Below, piece after piece: positions 8,818 through 20,121 of a stretch of 64,000 nucleotides of DNA (position 1 is the first letter of the stretch; the number at the start of each line of letters is the position of its first letter). The DNA is from Branchipolynoe longqiensis (taxonomy: Eukaryota > Annelida > Polychaeta > Phyllodocida > Polynoidae). The stretch is taken from contig CM059198.1 of NCBI GenBank assembly GCA_030323885.1, forward strand, positions 62,088,917 through 62,152,916. The letters are read 5' to 3'. The notes under the pieces were generated by a model, which saw only the letters and a list, made by a program, of their open reading frames with translations, did not search any database and was not told the DNA's origin. The translations under genes were made by a program, and so were the position numbers.

Positions 8818-10371
8818 GTGAGAACAATGGCACTGTCAGGCTTGAAGCCACCAGCACACCTAAATCTAGATGGGAATCTAGCGTCAAATTGGAGGACTTG
8901 GTACCACGCATACAACATATATGCAACGGCAGCAGGAGTGCTAACACGTAGTGAAAAAGTGCAATGTTGTGTCTTTTTACATGTGGCGGGAGCCGAAGCT
9001 CAAAAAATACATCAGGCCATGACATTCACCGCAACTGAAACAGACAAGATCGCACCTCTGAAAGAGGCATTCAGGAAGTACTGCGAGGGTAAAACAAACA
9101 TTACGGTTACGAGATATAACTTCAACTCATATAACCAAGGCCAAGAATCGATGGATGCCTATATCAGGGAAGTCAGGCACAAGGTACGACAATGTCAATA
9201 CGGCGAGTTGGAAGATTCTCTAATGTCCGACAGGTTGGTCAGTGGCGTGAAATGCAACACGCTACGCGATCGGCTACTTCAAACACCGAAACTGACACTG
9301 GAGCTCTGCGAAGACATGTGTCGGATGAGCGAGCATAAGGCCAAGCAGTTGACCGGTAGCAACGACATTGCCTATGGAGTGGATTTCATACGGCAGTACG
9401 ACACCAAACGACAGACGGCAAGACAGTACGTGAACCAACAACAACCACAGCACCGTCAAGCCGCCGGCAGACCGGCGCCGGGACGCGGCGGCAACAACAC
9501 GGACATACAAAAACACTGCGCGTGGTGTGGATACGCGCACAAAAATGACAGAGACGCGTGCCCAGCCAGAGGAAAGGCATGCGCAGTATGCAAGAAGATC
9601 GGTCATTTCGCTCGCGTATGTGGTGGCAAAACAACGGCCATACACGAGATAGTGCTAGATGAACACGACAGCACAGATATCAACGAGTTTGTGCAACAAG
9701 AAGACGAGCTGTTCATAGGAGCAGTATCCAAGGAAGGAGACAAGTCAGCCGACATGTGGTTCGCGGACATACCAATAGGACCACTACAAGTCAACTTCAA
9801 ACTGGACACAGGCTCCGAAGCCAACATACTGCCCATGAGCGTGTTCAACAAAGTTGAAGGAGCAAAGTTAACCAGCGCAACATGTCGGTTGGTCACATAT
9901 TCAGGCCAAAAGATAATACCAGCAGGCGAAACATCACTGGAAATCAGAGGACAATGGATGCGGTTCCAAGTGGTTGATAAAGGGTGTGCCATACTAGGAA
10001 AAGATGCATGCGTACGACTGCGGATTCTGTCCAGAATCGACGTGGTCGAAAAGCGAGACGACGACAATGGGTGCCAAGCGCAACAAATGGTAAACAAATT
10101 TAAAGATGTATTCACTGGACTAGGCACAATAAAGGTAGACGCTAAAATACACGTAGATAACACGTTTCAACCTGTAATAGACCCCCCGAGGCGGATACCG
10201 CACGCAATAGAGAATAGAGTAAGGGGAGAGTTAGACAGAATGATCGCATTAGGAGTCATAGTACAAGAGACGGAGCCAACACCGTGGGTTAATTCAATTA
10301 CGAGAGTCAAAAAGGGAGAACAAATTCGAGTATGTTTAGACCCAACAAAGCTCAACAAAGCAATAAAATGA
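8818..10371 (+). pseudogene. Ty3/Gypsy gag, protease and start of reverse transcriptase
   Basis: 517 codons. Gag matrix/capsid-like region first, then two Cys/His motifs: a variant one (C234-x2-C) and a classical knuckle CAVCKKIGHFARVC at residues 255-268 (C-x2-C-x4-H-x4-C). The aspartic protease follows with its D-T-G at residues 330-332 (FKLDTGSEANILP). The start of the reverse transcriptase fingers is seen from about residue 440 (LDRMIALGVI, then PWVNSITRVKKG). The frame ends at a TGA (10369-10371) inside the conserved L-x-LN-x-AI region, where a sense codon is expected; the same frame resumes at once. Met at 8827 is an alternative start. Gag and pol are in one frame. Confidence 0.9.
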
Positions 10372-11637
10372 GGACCATACCCAACCAGAACGGTAGAAGA
10401 GGTAATCTCTAAACTAGAAGGTGCAAAGTACTTTTCCGTGATCGATGCAAAAAGTGGGTATTGGCAAATACAACTAGACACCAACAGCTCAAAGCTATGT
10501 ACATTCAACACGCCATGGGGACGGTATAGATACACCAGACTGCCGTTTGGCATCAAAACGGCCGGGGACATCTTCATTTACGAAATGAATAAAATACTCA
10601 ACGGGCTAAAGGGAGTAAATGTCATAACAGATGACATCTTGGTATACGGCAAAACGGTAAGCGAGCATAACGAAAACCTTCAAGCTGTTCTTGAACGTGC
10701 CAGACAGGTAAACCTCAGGTTGAACCCCGAAAAATCAGACATATGCAAAACTAGCGTAGAATATGTGGGTCACGTAATATCAGGCCAAGGAATCAAACCA
10801 AACCAAGAAAGAGTACAAGCCATTAACGACATGCCCACACCAATAAGTAAGCAAGCTGTACAGCGCTTCCTAGGGATGGTAGCGTACGTAGGCAAATTCC
10901 TACCAAACCTAGCAGAAATGACAAAACCACTCAGAATTCTGACAAACAAAGAAACTGCATGGCACTGGCAAGAAGAGCAAGACAAAGCATTTAATAAATT
11001 AAAATACATGATAACGCATGCACCTGTACTGAGATTTTATGATGTGTCAAAGACCATAACCCTTCAGGTAGATGCGTCCAAATCTGGGTTAGGAGCTGCA
11101 CTGCTCCAAGAAGGGCGCCCCATTGCAATGGCTTCAAAGGCCCTAGATGATACGCAAAGTAGCTATGCGGTCATAGAGAAAGAATTACTCGCAATATGCT
11201 TCGGTTGTACAAAGTTTCACGAGTACATTTTCGGGAAAAAGGTACGTGTGGAAACAGACCACAAACCACTAGTGTCCATTGTAAACAAACCATTACATCA
11301 ATTGTCCGCAAGAATGCATAGAATGAGAATGAGACTACAAAACTATGACCTAGAGTTAGTACACATAAAAGGAACTGAAATGTTTGTTGCAGATGCGCTC
11401 TCCAGAGATCACAGCGGCACCACAGGGCCACACAAACTATTTGACAAACAAATAAGCATCGCGGCCGTAGAGGTAATGGAGGGAGTGATGACAGACATTG
11501 TTGAGGAAACAAAGAATGACGCGGTTTTAAGCGAGGTAGTCAAACTAGTACAAAATGGATGGGACGAAGATAAAAAAACGCATACCAAAATGCACCACAC
11601 CATACCACGCACACAGACACGAGATAACAATATGTGA
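10372..11637 (+). pseudogene. Ty3/Gypsy reverse transcriptase and RNase H
   Basis: Same frame as 8818-10371 after the TGA. Palm motifs are present: FSVIDAKSGYWQI (first catalytic Asp), RLPFGIKTAGDIF, and VITDDILVYG, whose T-D-D replaces the commoner Y-x-D-D; variation before the DD is normal in Gypsy elements. The thumb and connection (QRFLGMVAYVGKFLP) lead to RNase H: LQVDASKSGLGAAL (first Asp), EKELLAI (Glu), ETDHKPL (Asp) and ADALSRD (last Asp). Synthesis of element cDNA is the expected role. The frame runs into a premature stop at 11635-11637 because of a frameshift near 11590-11620. The integrase continues in another frame. Confidence 0.92.
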
Positions 11638-12752
11638 TGGCATGTTGCTAAGAGGTAGCAGAATCATCATACCTAAACATCTACAAAAACAAATGTTAGA
11701 AACACTACACGAAACACATCAGGCAATAATAAAGAGCAAAAGACTCGCAAGAGAACACGTATTCTGGCCGGGGATGCAGATACAATTAGAAAATACGGTA
11801 GAGAGATGCACCATATGCCAGCAATATAGAAACAAGCTACACAAAGAACCACTGAGATCGCACGATATACCATGCCTGCCGTTCCACAAGGTAGGAGTAG
11901 ACTTTATTCCACATAGACGGGACAGATTACATGCTAATAGTAGACTACTATTCAAAATTCCCAGAGGTGGTACAACTACAAAACACGTCAAGCGCATCAG
12001 TAATAACAGAACTAAGACAGATCTTTGGCAGGCACGGGATCCCTTCAGTAATAGTCTCCGACAACGGACCACAGTTCGCAAGTAGGGAATACATGAACTT
12101 TGCCACAGAGTACGGGTTTACACCAAAATTCTCGAGTCCTATGCACCCTTAAAGCAACGGCCAGGTAGAACGACACATACAAACGGTAAAACACATGATA
12201 AAGAAGGCACGAGACGAAAACAAAGATTACAATCTCTTTCTGCTAAATTACAGAAATACACCGTTAGCAGAATTGGAGGCGTCGCCAGCAGAACTGTTGA
12301 TGAGCCGGAAATTAAGATCAAAATTGCCAATAACTGAAAAGTCATTACAACCAAACGTAAAACAAATAACCGAACAACAAATCGAACAAATACAAAACAA
12401 ACAAAAGAAAGCGTTCGATCGACATGCGGGTAGGAAACACAAACAAATAAACACAGGCCAACATGTCAGATATGTCACGCATGAAGGAAAATGGCAGACG
12501 GGGGTGGTAAGCAAAACAAACAAAGAAAACGACAGAGAATATGAGATAGTCAATGAAAAAAAAAACAGGCTAAAGCGGAATCGCAAATATATATATCCAA
12601 TTAAAAACAATGCGAGAAACGCAAACAACGAAAACCAAAACCATGTGCACCGAACACAAAATCACCCGCAAGGCGCACACACAGAACAAAGAAACTATAT
12701 AACCCGCCACGGCCGTGTAAGCAAACCCCCACTGAGATATGGACAGCAGTAA
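11600..12752 (+). pseudogene. Ty3/Gypsy integrase, broken by a frameshift and a stop
   Basis: Read in frame 2 up to about 11925: CDGMLLRGSRIIIP, then the zinc-binding region (HETH...HVFWPGM...CTICQQY). Then frame 3 from about 11910: LIVDYYSKFPEV (first catalytic Asp), VIVSDNGPQF (second Asp), a TAA at 12150-12152, then NGQVERHIQ with the catalytic Glu. The C-terminus (LLNYRNTPL, later a basic tail ending RYGQQ) runs to the stop at 12752. So one frameshift near 11915 and one nonsense codon lie within integrase, in addition to the frameshift at its start. No envelope-like ORF follows. No chromodomain recognised. Confidence 0.9.
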
Positions 12753-13107
12753 AGAAACATAAACAAGCCAGGATAGCAACACACCCGCACGACAGATAAG
12801 AAATGTAGAACATAAAGACTATCAATTACATGTAGCGCATGTTCCTACTCAAGATAACGGTACCGACCCGAGCACCAATAAGCAAAACAAAAGATAAGTG
12901 TACCAACTAGTGTAGCAAACTTGGTAAATGTGAACTAAAGAACAGCATAACATTGTGCATGCAGATACACATATATAGAGTAGTAGTAATACAAGTGCGG
13001 CACATAACGCCGGATTGAACAGGGGAATTCAATCATACGTACATGTAAATCTGAACCGTTGATATACATCGAATCATGTAAGTCGAAGGTGACATGTAAT
13101 GTACCAT

Positions 13108-13259
13108 TGTAATATAACATTGTAATGTACTATGTACTTAGAAAAAAAAAGAAAAAAAAAGGGAGCATCGGATGCGCCATGTAAGGCACAGTGGCTGGGG
13201 GCGCGAATAAAACACCCATACGAGAAAGCCAAGAGCATGTACGAGATTGTTGCGTTACA
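13108..13259 (+). promoter_or_regulatory. candidate 3' LTR region of the Gypsy element with polypurine tract
   Basis: Contains a purine tract (13141-13164, a9 g a9 ggg) and aataaa at 13206-13211. tgtaat at 13108 and gttaca near 13259 would make TG...CA ends, but a purine tract normally precedes the 3' LTR. If the LTR starts after 13164 it is only about 95 bp. Neither version matches 8109-8798 by eye, so the two ends do not form an ordinary LTR pair. Confidence 0.35.
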
Positions 13260-13350
13260 AGCAGTGAGTTGTATATGCTAATTGCTGGTACCTCACGTGC
13301 TTCCTTCTCCCTAGCCTGAGGCTAGCCTGAGGCTGTATACCGAGGTAAAA
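13260..13350 (-). repeat. right inverted terminal repeat of the DIRS-like element
   Basis: 13306-13350 is the inverse of 6994-7038. The inner part 13280-13315 (aattgctggtacctcacg...) matches, inverted, the loop start of the palindrome at 6761-6796. It follows directly after the Gypsy element, so that element lies inside the DIRS-like element. Confidence 0.8.
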
Positions 13351-13392
13351 TATATATATATATATATGGGACATATAGTATTGGATATTATA

Positions 13393-13633
13393 TGAAGAGT
13401 TCAGGTACAAAACTACATAAACACCAATCCAAAAATGTAGTTTAAGTAAAACATTTGTACCTGAAAATAATTTTAATTCTCACTTAATTCCACTTTTCAT
13501 ATGATCATATGATTATGGAGCAATAATTAAAAAAAGTAGGAATATAACAAAATAAACCTTTGGTAGTCTTGGTTCCAATGTTTATCTCCGTTTTTGGATT
13601 AGCGTTTAAGTGGTGTTGTGCCTGAACTCTTCA
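13393..13633 (-). mobile_element. 241-bp MITE, copy 2
   Basis: tgaagagttcaggtacaaaa to gcctgaactcttca. Same 241-bp length as copy 1 and inverted relative to it (the tccaatgtttatctccg block is on the right). Confidence 0.85.
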
Positions 13634-14440
13634 TTTATATTATATTAAGTAAATAGAGTATAATAGAGTTGATACAGTATATACATCATATACAGTATGT
13701 GTATCATATACAGTAGGACCCTATGTATAATGGAATTATAGGCATAATATTTGGGGGGGGGTAAATTAATTTGATTCATATATATATCTTGTGTCAGTGC
13801 AGTAACACTTGTTGTCCGACCATAGGTGTTACAGATATATGGGTATTTACACAAAATGTCTTACATGGTTTATATAGTAAATTGAAGAGTAAGGTAAATG
13901 CTGAGTGAACCTAATGCAAAAAGTAATGAGTATGAGGGACATTGGTCATGTTGTTCGGCAACATGGGTAATTTGTGCGCGACAAGGAACCGATCCTCCAT
14001 ATATTCAATTCTTTATTTCAGACTCAGGATTACGGTAGTTACATAATTTGGTCCATAGTAGGTAGATATACAAATTAATGTGAAAATGATATAGGTAATA
14101 GTATGAATACTACCATAATAACCAATATCAAAATGTTGGTCTACATACAGTAGTTAGTACCAATGCCTTCATATGGCACCGATCACTGAATTACAACACC
14201 ACCGCCATCTGCCATGTTCTTATGCCACTTTCGACCACCTCCAGTCAGCAATATTGCAACTCCCCGTCCCTACATTAGGCAGTGCCACCATTGCGTCCCA
14301 CTGACGGCAAGTACTCAGTGAACCCAATAACACTTCTGGTAGGCTCAGCCAGCTACCAGCACTTTTCACACCAAACGCTGGACCAACACCTCCACGCCTA
14401 TATTTACTGCCCACCCATCGCTACACTCAAAAATCCATCA
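13634..14440. other. AT-rich unassigned sequence
   Basis: Many tata and atat words, a G run at 13755, no recognised repeat or gene. Confidence 0.5.
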
Positions 14441-14499
14441 GGCAAGGGTTGAGTGTCAGGGGGGCGGGAATTGAACTCTTGACATTATGACCCCATTAC

Positions 14500-14762
14500 T
14501 TGAACTTTGACCTCATTACCAGTGACCGCATGGCAACTCTCCCCAACCTTATTCACTCCCATTGACACTCATGTTGACCTATTATATTATACCCATTTGA
14601 CCTTGATGTAACATTTACCCCATTGCATTGACTGTACTTGACCTTAGCATTACTATCTTGACCTATTTTTCCTTACATGTTTTGACCTTGGTGTAAACAC
14701 CCAACTATTAAAACATTACTTTGATACATTAATTGCAAATCACCTAACCACGTTGACCTGTT
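14500..14762 (-). promoter_or_regulatory. cluster of AGGTCA half-sites (TGACCT on plus strand)
   Basis: TGACCT occurs on the same strand at about 14508, 14575, 14598, 14639, 14659, 14683 and 14754. Some are extended to ttgacctt. AGGTCA is the half-site of nuclear receptors, and the extended form resembles ERR/SF-1-type sites. It may only be a decayed simple repeat. Confidence 0.3.
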
Positions 14763-15037
14763 CTACTCTCGATGATTTGAAGCCAATTTATTATGTTAAT
14801 AAATTACCATACTATAGTTCCTTGTTGTGTTTTCAAATTAATTCATTTTTCAGATACACGGAAGGTTTTAGTTTTTGGTTGAGGTTTATAATATAGATAC
14901 TAATACCTTTAATTACGTCTTCACAAACTCCCATTGTATGCATATCCCACGATATGGAATACATGGTCCCCTGTCATTGAGGTGAATGTCTCACAATCAT
15001 CTTTTAAGTAGAGGTTCAAGATTGTGCAGTGAATATG
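14763..15037. other. unassigned AT-rich sequence
   Basis: No repeat or gene recognised. Confidence 0.45.
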
Positions 15038-15044
15038 CATATCA

Positions 15045-15700
15045 TCATCATGCTGTCAGTTGCGATGCGACAAAGACTGCTTTCATTAGTTGACTGTCAC
15101 TCTCCATTTAGCTCTCTGCTGTGAATGTGATGTCCAAGAGTCGGTCTTAATGTCTCTCAGCTTCAGGTTTCTCTTGATGGTATCCTTGAGCCAGAGATGA
15201 GGGTGCCCTCTCTTTCTGTAACCAGAAGACAGTTGAGAGTAGAGGATCTGCTTTGGTAGTCTGTCTGATGACATCCTCATGAGGTGTCCAGTCCACCAGA
15301 GATTATTTTTGATCAGAAGATCTTCCATAGAGGGCAGCCTTGTCCTTTGGAGTATTTCCTTATTTGTCACTTTGTCCTTCCAGGTTACCCTCATGATCGA
15401 GCGCAGATGTCACATCATGAAGGCATGCAGCTTTGTCACCTGTCTTCTGTACACTGTCCAGGCCTCCGTTCCGTATAGTAAGGTGGATAGCAGGATTGCA
15501 TGGTAGATCTTGCCTTTGACCCACATGAACACATGGTGGTTGTTCCAGAGTCTCTGACATAGTCGGCCGCTAGCCTTGGCCATCCTCCTCTGTATTTCAG
15601 CATCAATGCGTCATCACTTGATATAGTGCTTCCGAGGTATGTGAATTCCGGAACAGAGTTCAGTGCAGATACAGTGAACTCTAACAACATATTGTGTTGC
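15045..15700 (-). pseudogene. 3' end of an RTE-like LINE (LINE-K), broken ORF2
   Basis: Minus strand. EFTYLGSTISSD (15690-15600 area) is the conserved motif after the polymerase palm in RTE-type endonuclease-reverse transcriptases. Frameshifts follow in 15400-15620. Then 15394-15086 gives RVTWKDKVTNKEIL, NLWWTGHLMRM, RLPKQILY and a stop after KWRVTVN. The polymerase core and the endonuclease are missing (5' truncation). The 3' end carries a short tgatgatgat tail, as in RTE elements. The last 13 codons and the 3' UTR (15045-15130) are shared with the short LINE-K derivatives elsewhere in the window. Clade call from motif memory. Confidence 0.8.
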
Positions 15701-16010
15701 GATTTTTACCCTGGGCCATATAGACCCAATGAGTAACGATCAAATATTTACAATTTATACCACAGATTTTGTCTGTCAATAAACATCTCCTAGTCTTCTC
15801 ATATCTTTGTCTAACATTTGGCTGTTTCGTCAAAGAGCAGTCTGAGGTTATCTGTATATCAGTTCCAGAGGTCCTGATGTTGCATTACATATCAGTTCTT
15901 TATTAGTGACACCATTAACGATTACACTGTTCCCACAATTTATATTATTGTCAACAGATTCATTTATGTTTGTGTACTGTGTATGGAAATTGTGAATGAA
16001 AACATGTCAA
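15701..16010. other. unassigned sequence
   Basis: No repeat or gene recognised. Confidence 0.45.
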
Positions 16011-16011
16011 A

Positions 16012-16250
16012 TGAAGAGTTAGGCACAAAACTCCATAAACGCAAATCCAATTTCTTTTATTAAAATAAAAGACATTAATGGGAAAGTAATTTTAATTCTC
16101 ATTATTTCAACTTTTCTTCTTAATATATGGTTACGAAGCAATGAACACGGATATAGGGATATAACAAACATGAATCTTTTGAAGGTTTGACTCGGATGTT
16201 TATCTAATTTCGGGATTGGCATTTACAGGGATTTGCGCCTGAATCCCTCA
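16012..16250 (-). mobile_element. 241-bp MITE, copy 3
   Basis: tgaagagttaggcacaaaac to gcgcctgaatccctca. Same orientation as copy 2, with two small deletions. Confidence 0.8.
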
Positions 16251-16514
16251 AATGTTAAATGACAATGATTCAGTTGCGTGCAAATTCTAGGGGTTATGGA
16301 GTCGTAACACATTTTCGCTGTTCTTTAGGTAATGTCTTGTAAGGTTCTTCATTGATTTCTCGTGGGCCTTGTCTGGTCTTTGTAGATGGCCGTCTTTTTC
16401 CTGCCTCAACAACTTACGATAAGAATTCTTGTACCAGCCTCAGTGCAACTCAGTGCAGTCCCCTTGGAGCAGCTCGCACTGCAACCTATATATATATACA
16501 TATATATATATTTA

Positions 16515-16823
16515 TAGTTGTCTGCACTGACCTCTCAGCCAAGGAGCTGCATAGACAGGTAGGCGTGGGTAGTATGGTGATATCAGGGAGCCTAGGGGGT
16601 GTAATGGTTAGCACACTGGCCCAGGTGCAAAGAGATGTTGGTTCGAGTCCCACTCTAGGCACAATATTTCCCATTTTCATCACCCCCACAACACTGGTTG
16701 CTGTGGCCATGATCCTGTGCTGTATGGTTGTTGAACCTACCCTGTGTATGTAGATGTAAGTGCATTGTCTGTATGTATGTAATTGTAAGCATTATAAGAT
16801 TAACAATTCCAGGGGGATGAGTG
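16515..16823 (+). repeat. SINE-2, first unit of a dimer
   Basis: tctgcactgacctctcagcc leader, then a tRNA-like block: ggtgtaatggttagcacactgg (A box) and tggttcgagtccc (B box) closed by gcctag/ctaggc pairing. Then the tail to taacaattccaggggg. The block resembles a Gln/Glu-type tRNA, but the anticodon stem does not pair, so it is not a functional tRNA gene. Confidence 0.85.
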
Positions 16824-17005
16824 TAGTAGTCTGCACTGACCTCTCAGGCAATGAGCCACACATAGACAGGTAGGCGTGGGTAGTATGGTGACATCGGGGA
16901 GCCTAGCTGGTGTAATGATTAGCACACTGGCCCGGAATGCAAAGAGATGTGGGTTTGTGTCCCACTCTAGGCACAATATTTCCCATTTTCATCACCCCCA
17001 TGACA
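16824..17005 (+). repeat. SINE-2, second unit of a dimer
   Basis: Starts again with tagtctgcactgacctctc and repeats the tRNA-like block (gtgtaatgattagcacactg, gggtttgtgtccc). It stops after the cccattttcatcaccccc block, shorter than unit 1. Confidence 0.85.
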
Positions 17006-17049
17006 TATTTATATGTATAATATTATATACATCGAATGGAAATGGGGTG

Positions 17050-17106
17050 TCTATATATATATATATATATATGTATATATAGACATATATATATATATAT
17101 ATGTAT
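17050..17106. repeat. (AT)n microsatellite
   Basis: Two ta runs separated by gtatatatagac. Confidence 0.9.
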
Positions 17107-17607
17107 ATAAACATAGCTCCAGAACAAATGAGGAAGAAACAAACAGGTATTGGGTTGAGTAGTTTTGATCTCTGGCAAGGGATTATAGGCCCTTGTGCCT
17201 AAAAAAAGAAGACGAAATCCTCCAGTGCAACTGACACTGATCTATCTATATCTGGTGGGGGCGAGGAGGCCGAAGGTGGCGCCACTGGCACAGTGTTGAG
17301 TCTTACGGAATATAACAATAATGATAATAATTCCATTACGTATGTTTATACTCGCAAAATTTGCTATTCATCACATATGAGTGGACTATATTCTCTGGAA
17401 AGGGGATAGTGGCCGTTGCCTTAGCAAATATAAGCAAAAATCCTCTGGCGTCAATGCTGGTTTGACGCGCCTGGTAGTAACAATGGGAACTACTTGTCGC
17501 GCCACGGATGAGCAGCGAAGGCAATGTCAAATAATCGGTACAAATGAAATAGACAATAATTCCCTTCTGCAACTTTATACTCGGATAATTTGTTATACAT
17601 GACATAA
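17107..17607. other. unassigned sequence with an internal half-similarity
   Basis: aataataattccattacg...ttatactcgcaaaatttg (17305-17362) resembles acaataattcccttctgc...ttatactcggataatttg (17552-17592), suggesting an old direct duplication or a pair of diverged repeats. No protein match. Confidence 0.4.
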
Positions 17608-17887
17608 AGTTGGTTGATTGTTGGAGTTCTACGTCTTGGCAACGTATATAAGGCCATATCAGGACGGGTACTGACTTACTTGTGACAGTGTGCACTCATG
17701 GTGACTTTATAGTGCTGTCCCACTGATATCCCATGGCACCAGCACCATGACCTGATATCCCACTCAGTCACTTTATCCTGACACTGAGCCAACCAGTCAG
17801 TCCTTGCCCTTTGCTAATAATGCTGAGTGCCTGTCAAGGAAGCGACAAGTATCAATTATTAAGTCATTGGTTTGACTCGACCAGTGA
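17608..17887 (-). repeat. SINE-1 copy, tRNA head missing
   Basis: Tail (agttggttgattgttggag) to tttgactcgaccag. The head that should follow at the right is absent. Confidence 0.85.
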
Positions 17888-18493
17888 TATCACCCACTAC
17901 AATATATTCTGTTAGCTTACCGTGCCTGCCGACATGTGTATATATAGATCAATATAAATGGATAGATACATAAATGTATAGATGTATCCAAGATGCTAAA
18001 TATAAATCCACTAGGCAATAAGGTTAGACAAATGCAGAGTTGGGCTGAGTTCTTTATTAGTTCTCTTGCTGGGACTATATATGTCCTACCTCAAAAAAGA
18101 TAATTGTAACCGAAGTGACAATGATTTACATTAATTCTGCACCACGCAGGTAGCGCCCCATCCGTCCGTCCCATACTAAGGTGGGAGCGTGACTCCAAAT
18201 ACATAAAATCGATAGTATAATAAACAATATATACAATAATATAATTAACAATGGGTTTTGCTCCATTCCTTTATATTAATATAATACATTATAATACACA
18301 TAATATACAGATGTGTTTATGTAAGCTGTTTTGAATAGGTCATTCTGCACAATGACCTGCTCTGCATAATTCATTCTTCACACTCCACATATCATTGTCC
18401 GGGGATTCTTTAGCACTGAGTCAGGTATTGCATGCTGACAGGCAGACATTTTCCTTTGGATCATCCATTTATACATCCATTCATCTGCCATCT
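17888..18493. other. AT-rich unassigned sequence
   Basis: No repeat or gene recognised. Confidence 0.45.
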
Positions 18494-19055
18494 AGGTATG
18501 CGGGTATTGCAATACATCAGGGAGTTTGACGCCACTGCCCTGCAGAATTGTAAACCACTGCCTTGTGGTACAGGTTCTTGACAGAACCGAAGGCTAAGGG
18601 ACCAAACCCTGAACAGAAAACCATGTCACTGTGGCAGCATCAAGGGCGGTTGATGTATGGAACTCCCACATCTCCCGACCAGCCACTGCAGGGACAAATA
18701 GTTTTGCGCCTGTCTGGACATGTTCTTGCCGGTGTGAAACCTCTATTTGCTCCCCGAGAGAGTGCCGCTGGTAACTTGCAAAAGCGAGCAGCACTTCAAC
18801 ACTTTTGCAGGCAGCTTTCATGAAATGTACAACCACACAAAACACCATACTGGATCGGTCGTCACCAAGGTTACCAAGGACCGCTCTGCTCGAGCTCATC
18901 TTCCGTCGACAGTGGAAAATCAGCTAAGAGGAACACACAACACATCTGCCGAACACCGGACAACAAGTATCCGGGGAGAGGTCAAACCAACACCAGACGG
19001 AAGTAGCGTCAGTTCCCAACCCGGAAGCAGAGGAGCGACGGCGAAGTCAGATGTG
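18494..19055 (+). mobile_element. LINE-K 5' region, longest copy
   Basis: Begins ggtatgcgggtattgcaata and follows the same sequence as the four short derivatives to about 18900 (through atgaaatgtacaaccac). It then continues for about 150 bp in a segment that others lack (ggacaacaagtatccggg...). It lacks the LINE-K 3' end and stops where a SINE-1 begins. I interpret it as the 5' UTR and start of the full LINE. The ORF 18747-19079 has no known domain. Confidence 0.6.
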
Positions 19056-19390
19056 GGTTGGTTGCTTATTGGAGTTTAACCTCCTGGCAACAAATACGGT
19101 CATATCAGGATGGGTACCAACTTGTGACAGTGCACACTCATGGTGACTAAATAGTGTTGTTGCACTGGGAAATAAGGCTTCAGGCACCATGACCCAGTAT
19201 CCCACTCAGTCACATTATCCTGACACTGACTTACCCACTCCTTGCCCTATCCTATTAATGCTGAGTGCTAGGCTAGGAAGCGACAGGTATCAATTTTATA
19301 CGTCATTGCTTTGAATCGACCAGGAATTAAACTCCTGATACCCGCACTTGAGGCCTGCGCTCTACCGACTCGACCACCACGCCGAGGCGC
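19056..19390 (-). repeat. SINE-1 full-length copy with head B
   Basis: Tail ttggttgcttattggag to the head ctctaccgactcgaccaccacg. B box decayed (ggaattaaactcc on this strand). Confidence 0.85.
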
Positions 19391-19803
19391 GGCAAGATAG
19401 ATGATAAGAAACAAAGGTATGTTTGTAGATCTTTTACAGGTTGACAATGGTGCTTACATTGAACAATTACATTTTATGGATTGTGTTTGAAGAACACAAA
19501 TAGTGACATAATCAAATTGCAAACCAGAAGCATGACTCCGTTGATTACACCTCGCGAAAAAAATCACCTGATATTAAAACATAATAAACAAACGAAGAAA
19601 ACCTCAGGCAGTTTTTGTTCCAAGGACTGACGTCAATGGCACCTCTAGTGACGGTACTGTGAATTAATAAATTGATCAAATGTCTTCAGTTCAACACACG
19701 CTGCAAGAAAAAGTGATCTGCTGCGATCTTTATTGGCTATATTTGTTTGGATCATGAACCAAAACGAGGCGACTGGATGCCCAAGGAAGCGTGTGATTAA
19801 TGT
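19391..19803. other. unassigned sequence
   Basis: No repeat or gene recognised. Confidence 0.45.
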
Positions 19804-20121
19804 AAAGCTGCATAGTCCGATGAAAACCTCAAATTTTCAAAGTACAAGCAATTATCTACTTTTGATCCTACATATCTAACTTAGATACTGGTACACTTAC
19901 CAAACATCTATCATCACATAGATGGAAATACTGAGGAAATGTAATGGAACCTGGTACTTTGGAACCGGTTTGGTGTGCTTGCTGAAATTAATTTGGTATG
20001 TTTGCACTTCAAATATCTAAAAGTTAGCCATTTCAAATAGACGTTAATTCAAACTAAAGTAAGGTAGTGAGCAAGCTCATATATTTATCTCAGAAAATGA
20101 AAACCATCAGACTATGCACCT
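19804..20121 (+). mobile_element. TTAA-MITE, short form, at the head of a satellite
   Basis: Ends agctgcatagtccgatga and ccatcagactatgcacct are inverted. The interior (gatactggtacacttacc, gtttgcacttcaaatatct) matches the copy at 62220-62546. The right terminus passes directly into the tandem array that follows and has the same sequence as the array unit. Confidence 0.8.

Noticed and set aside
16599..16663. Functional tRNA-Gln/Glu gene
   Set aside because: A and B boxes are present but the anticodon stem does not pair, and the block is part of a dispersed SINE.
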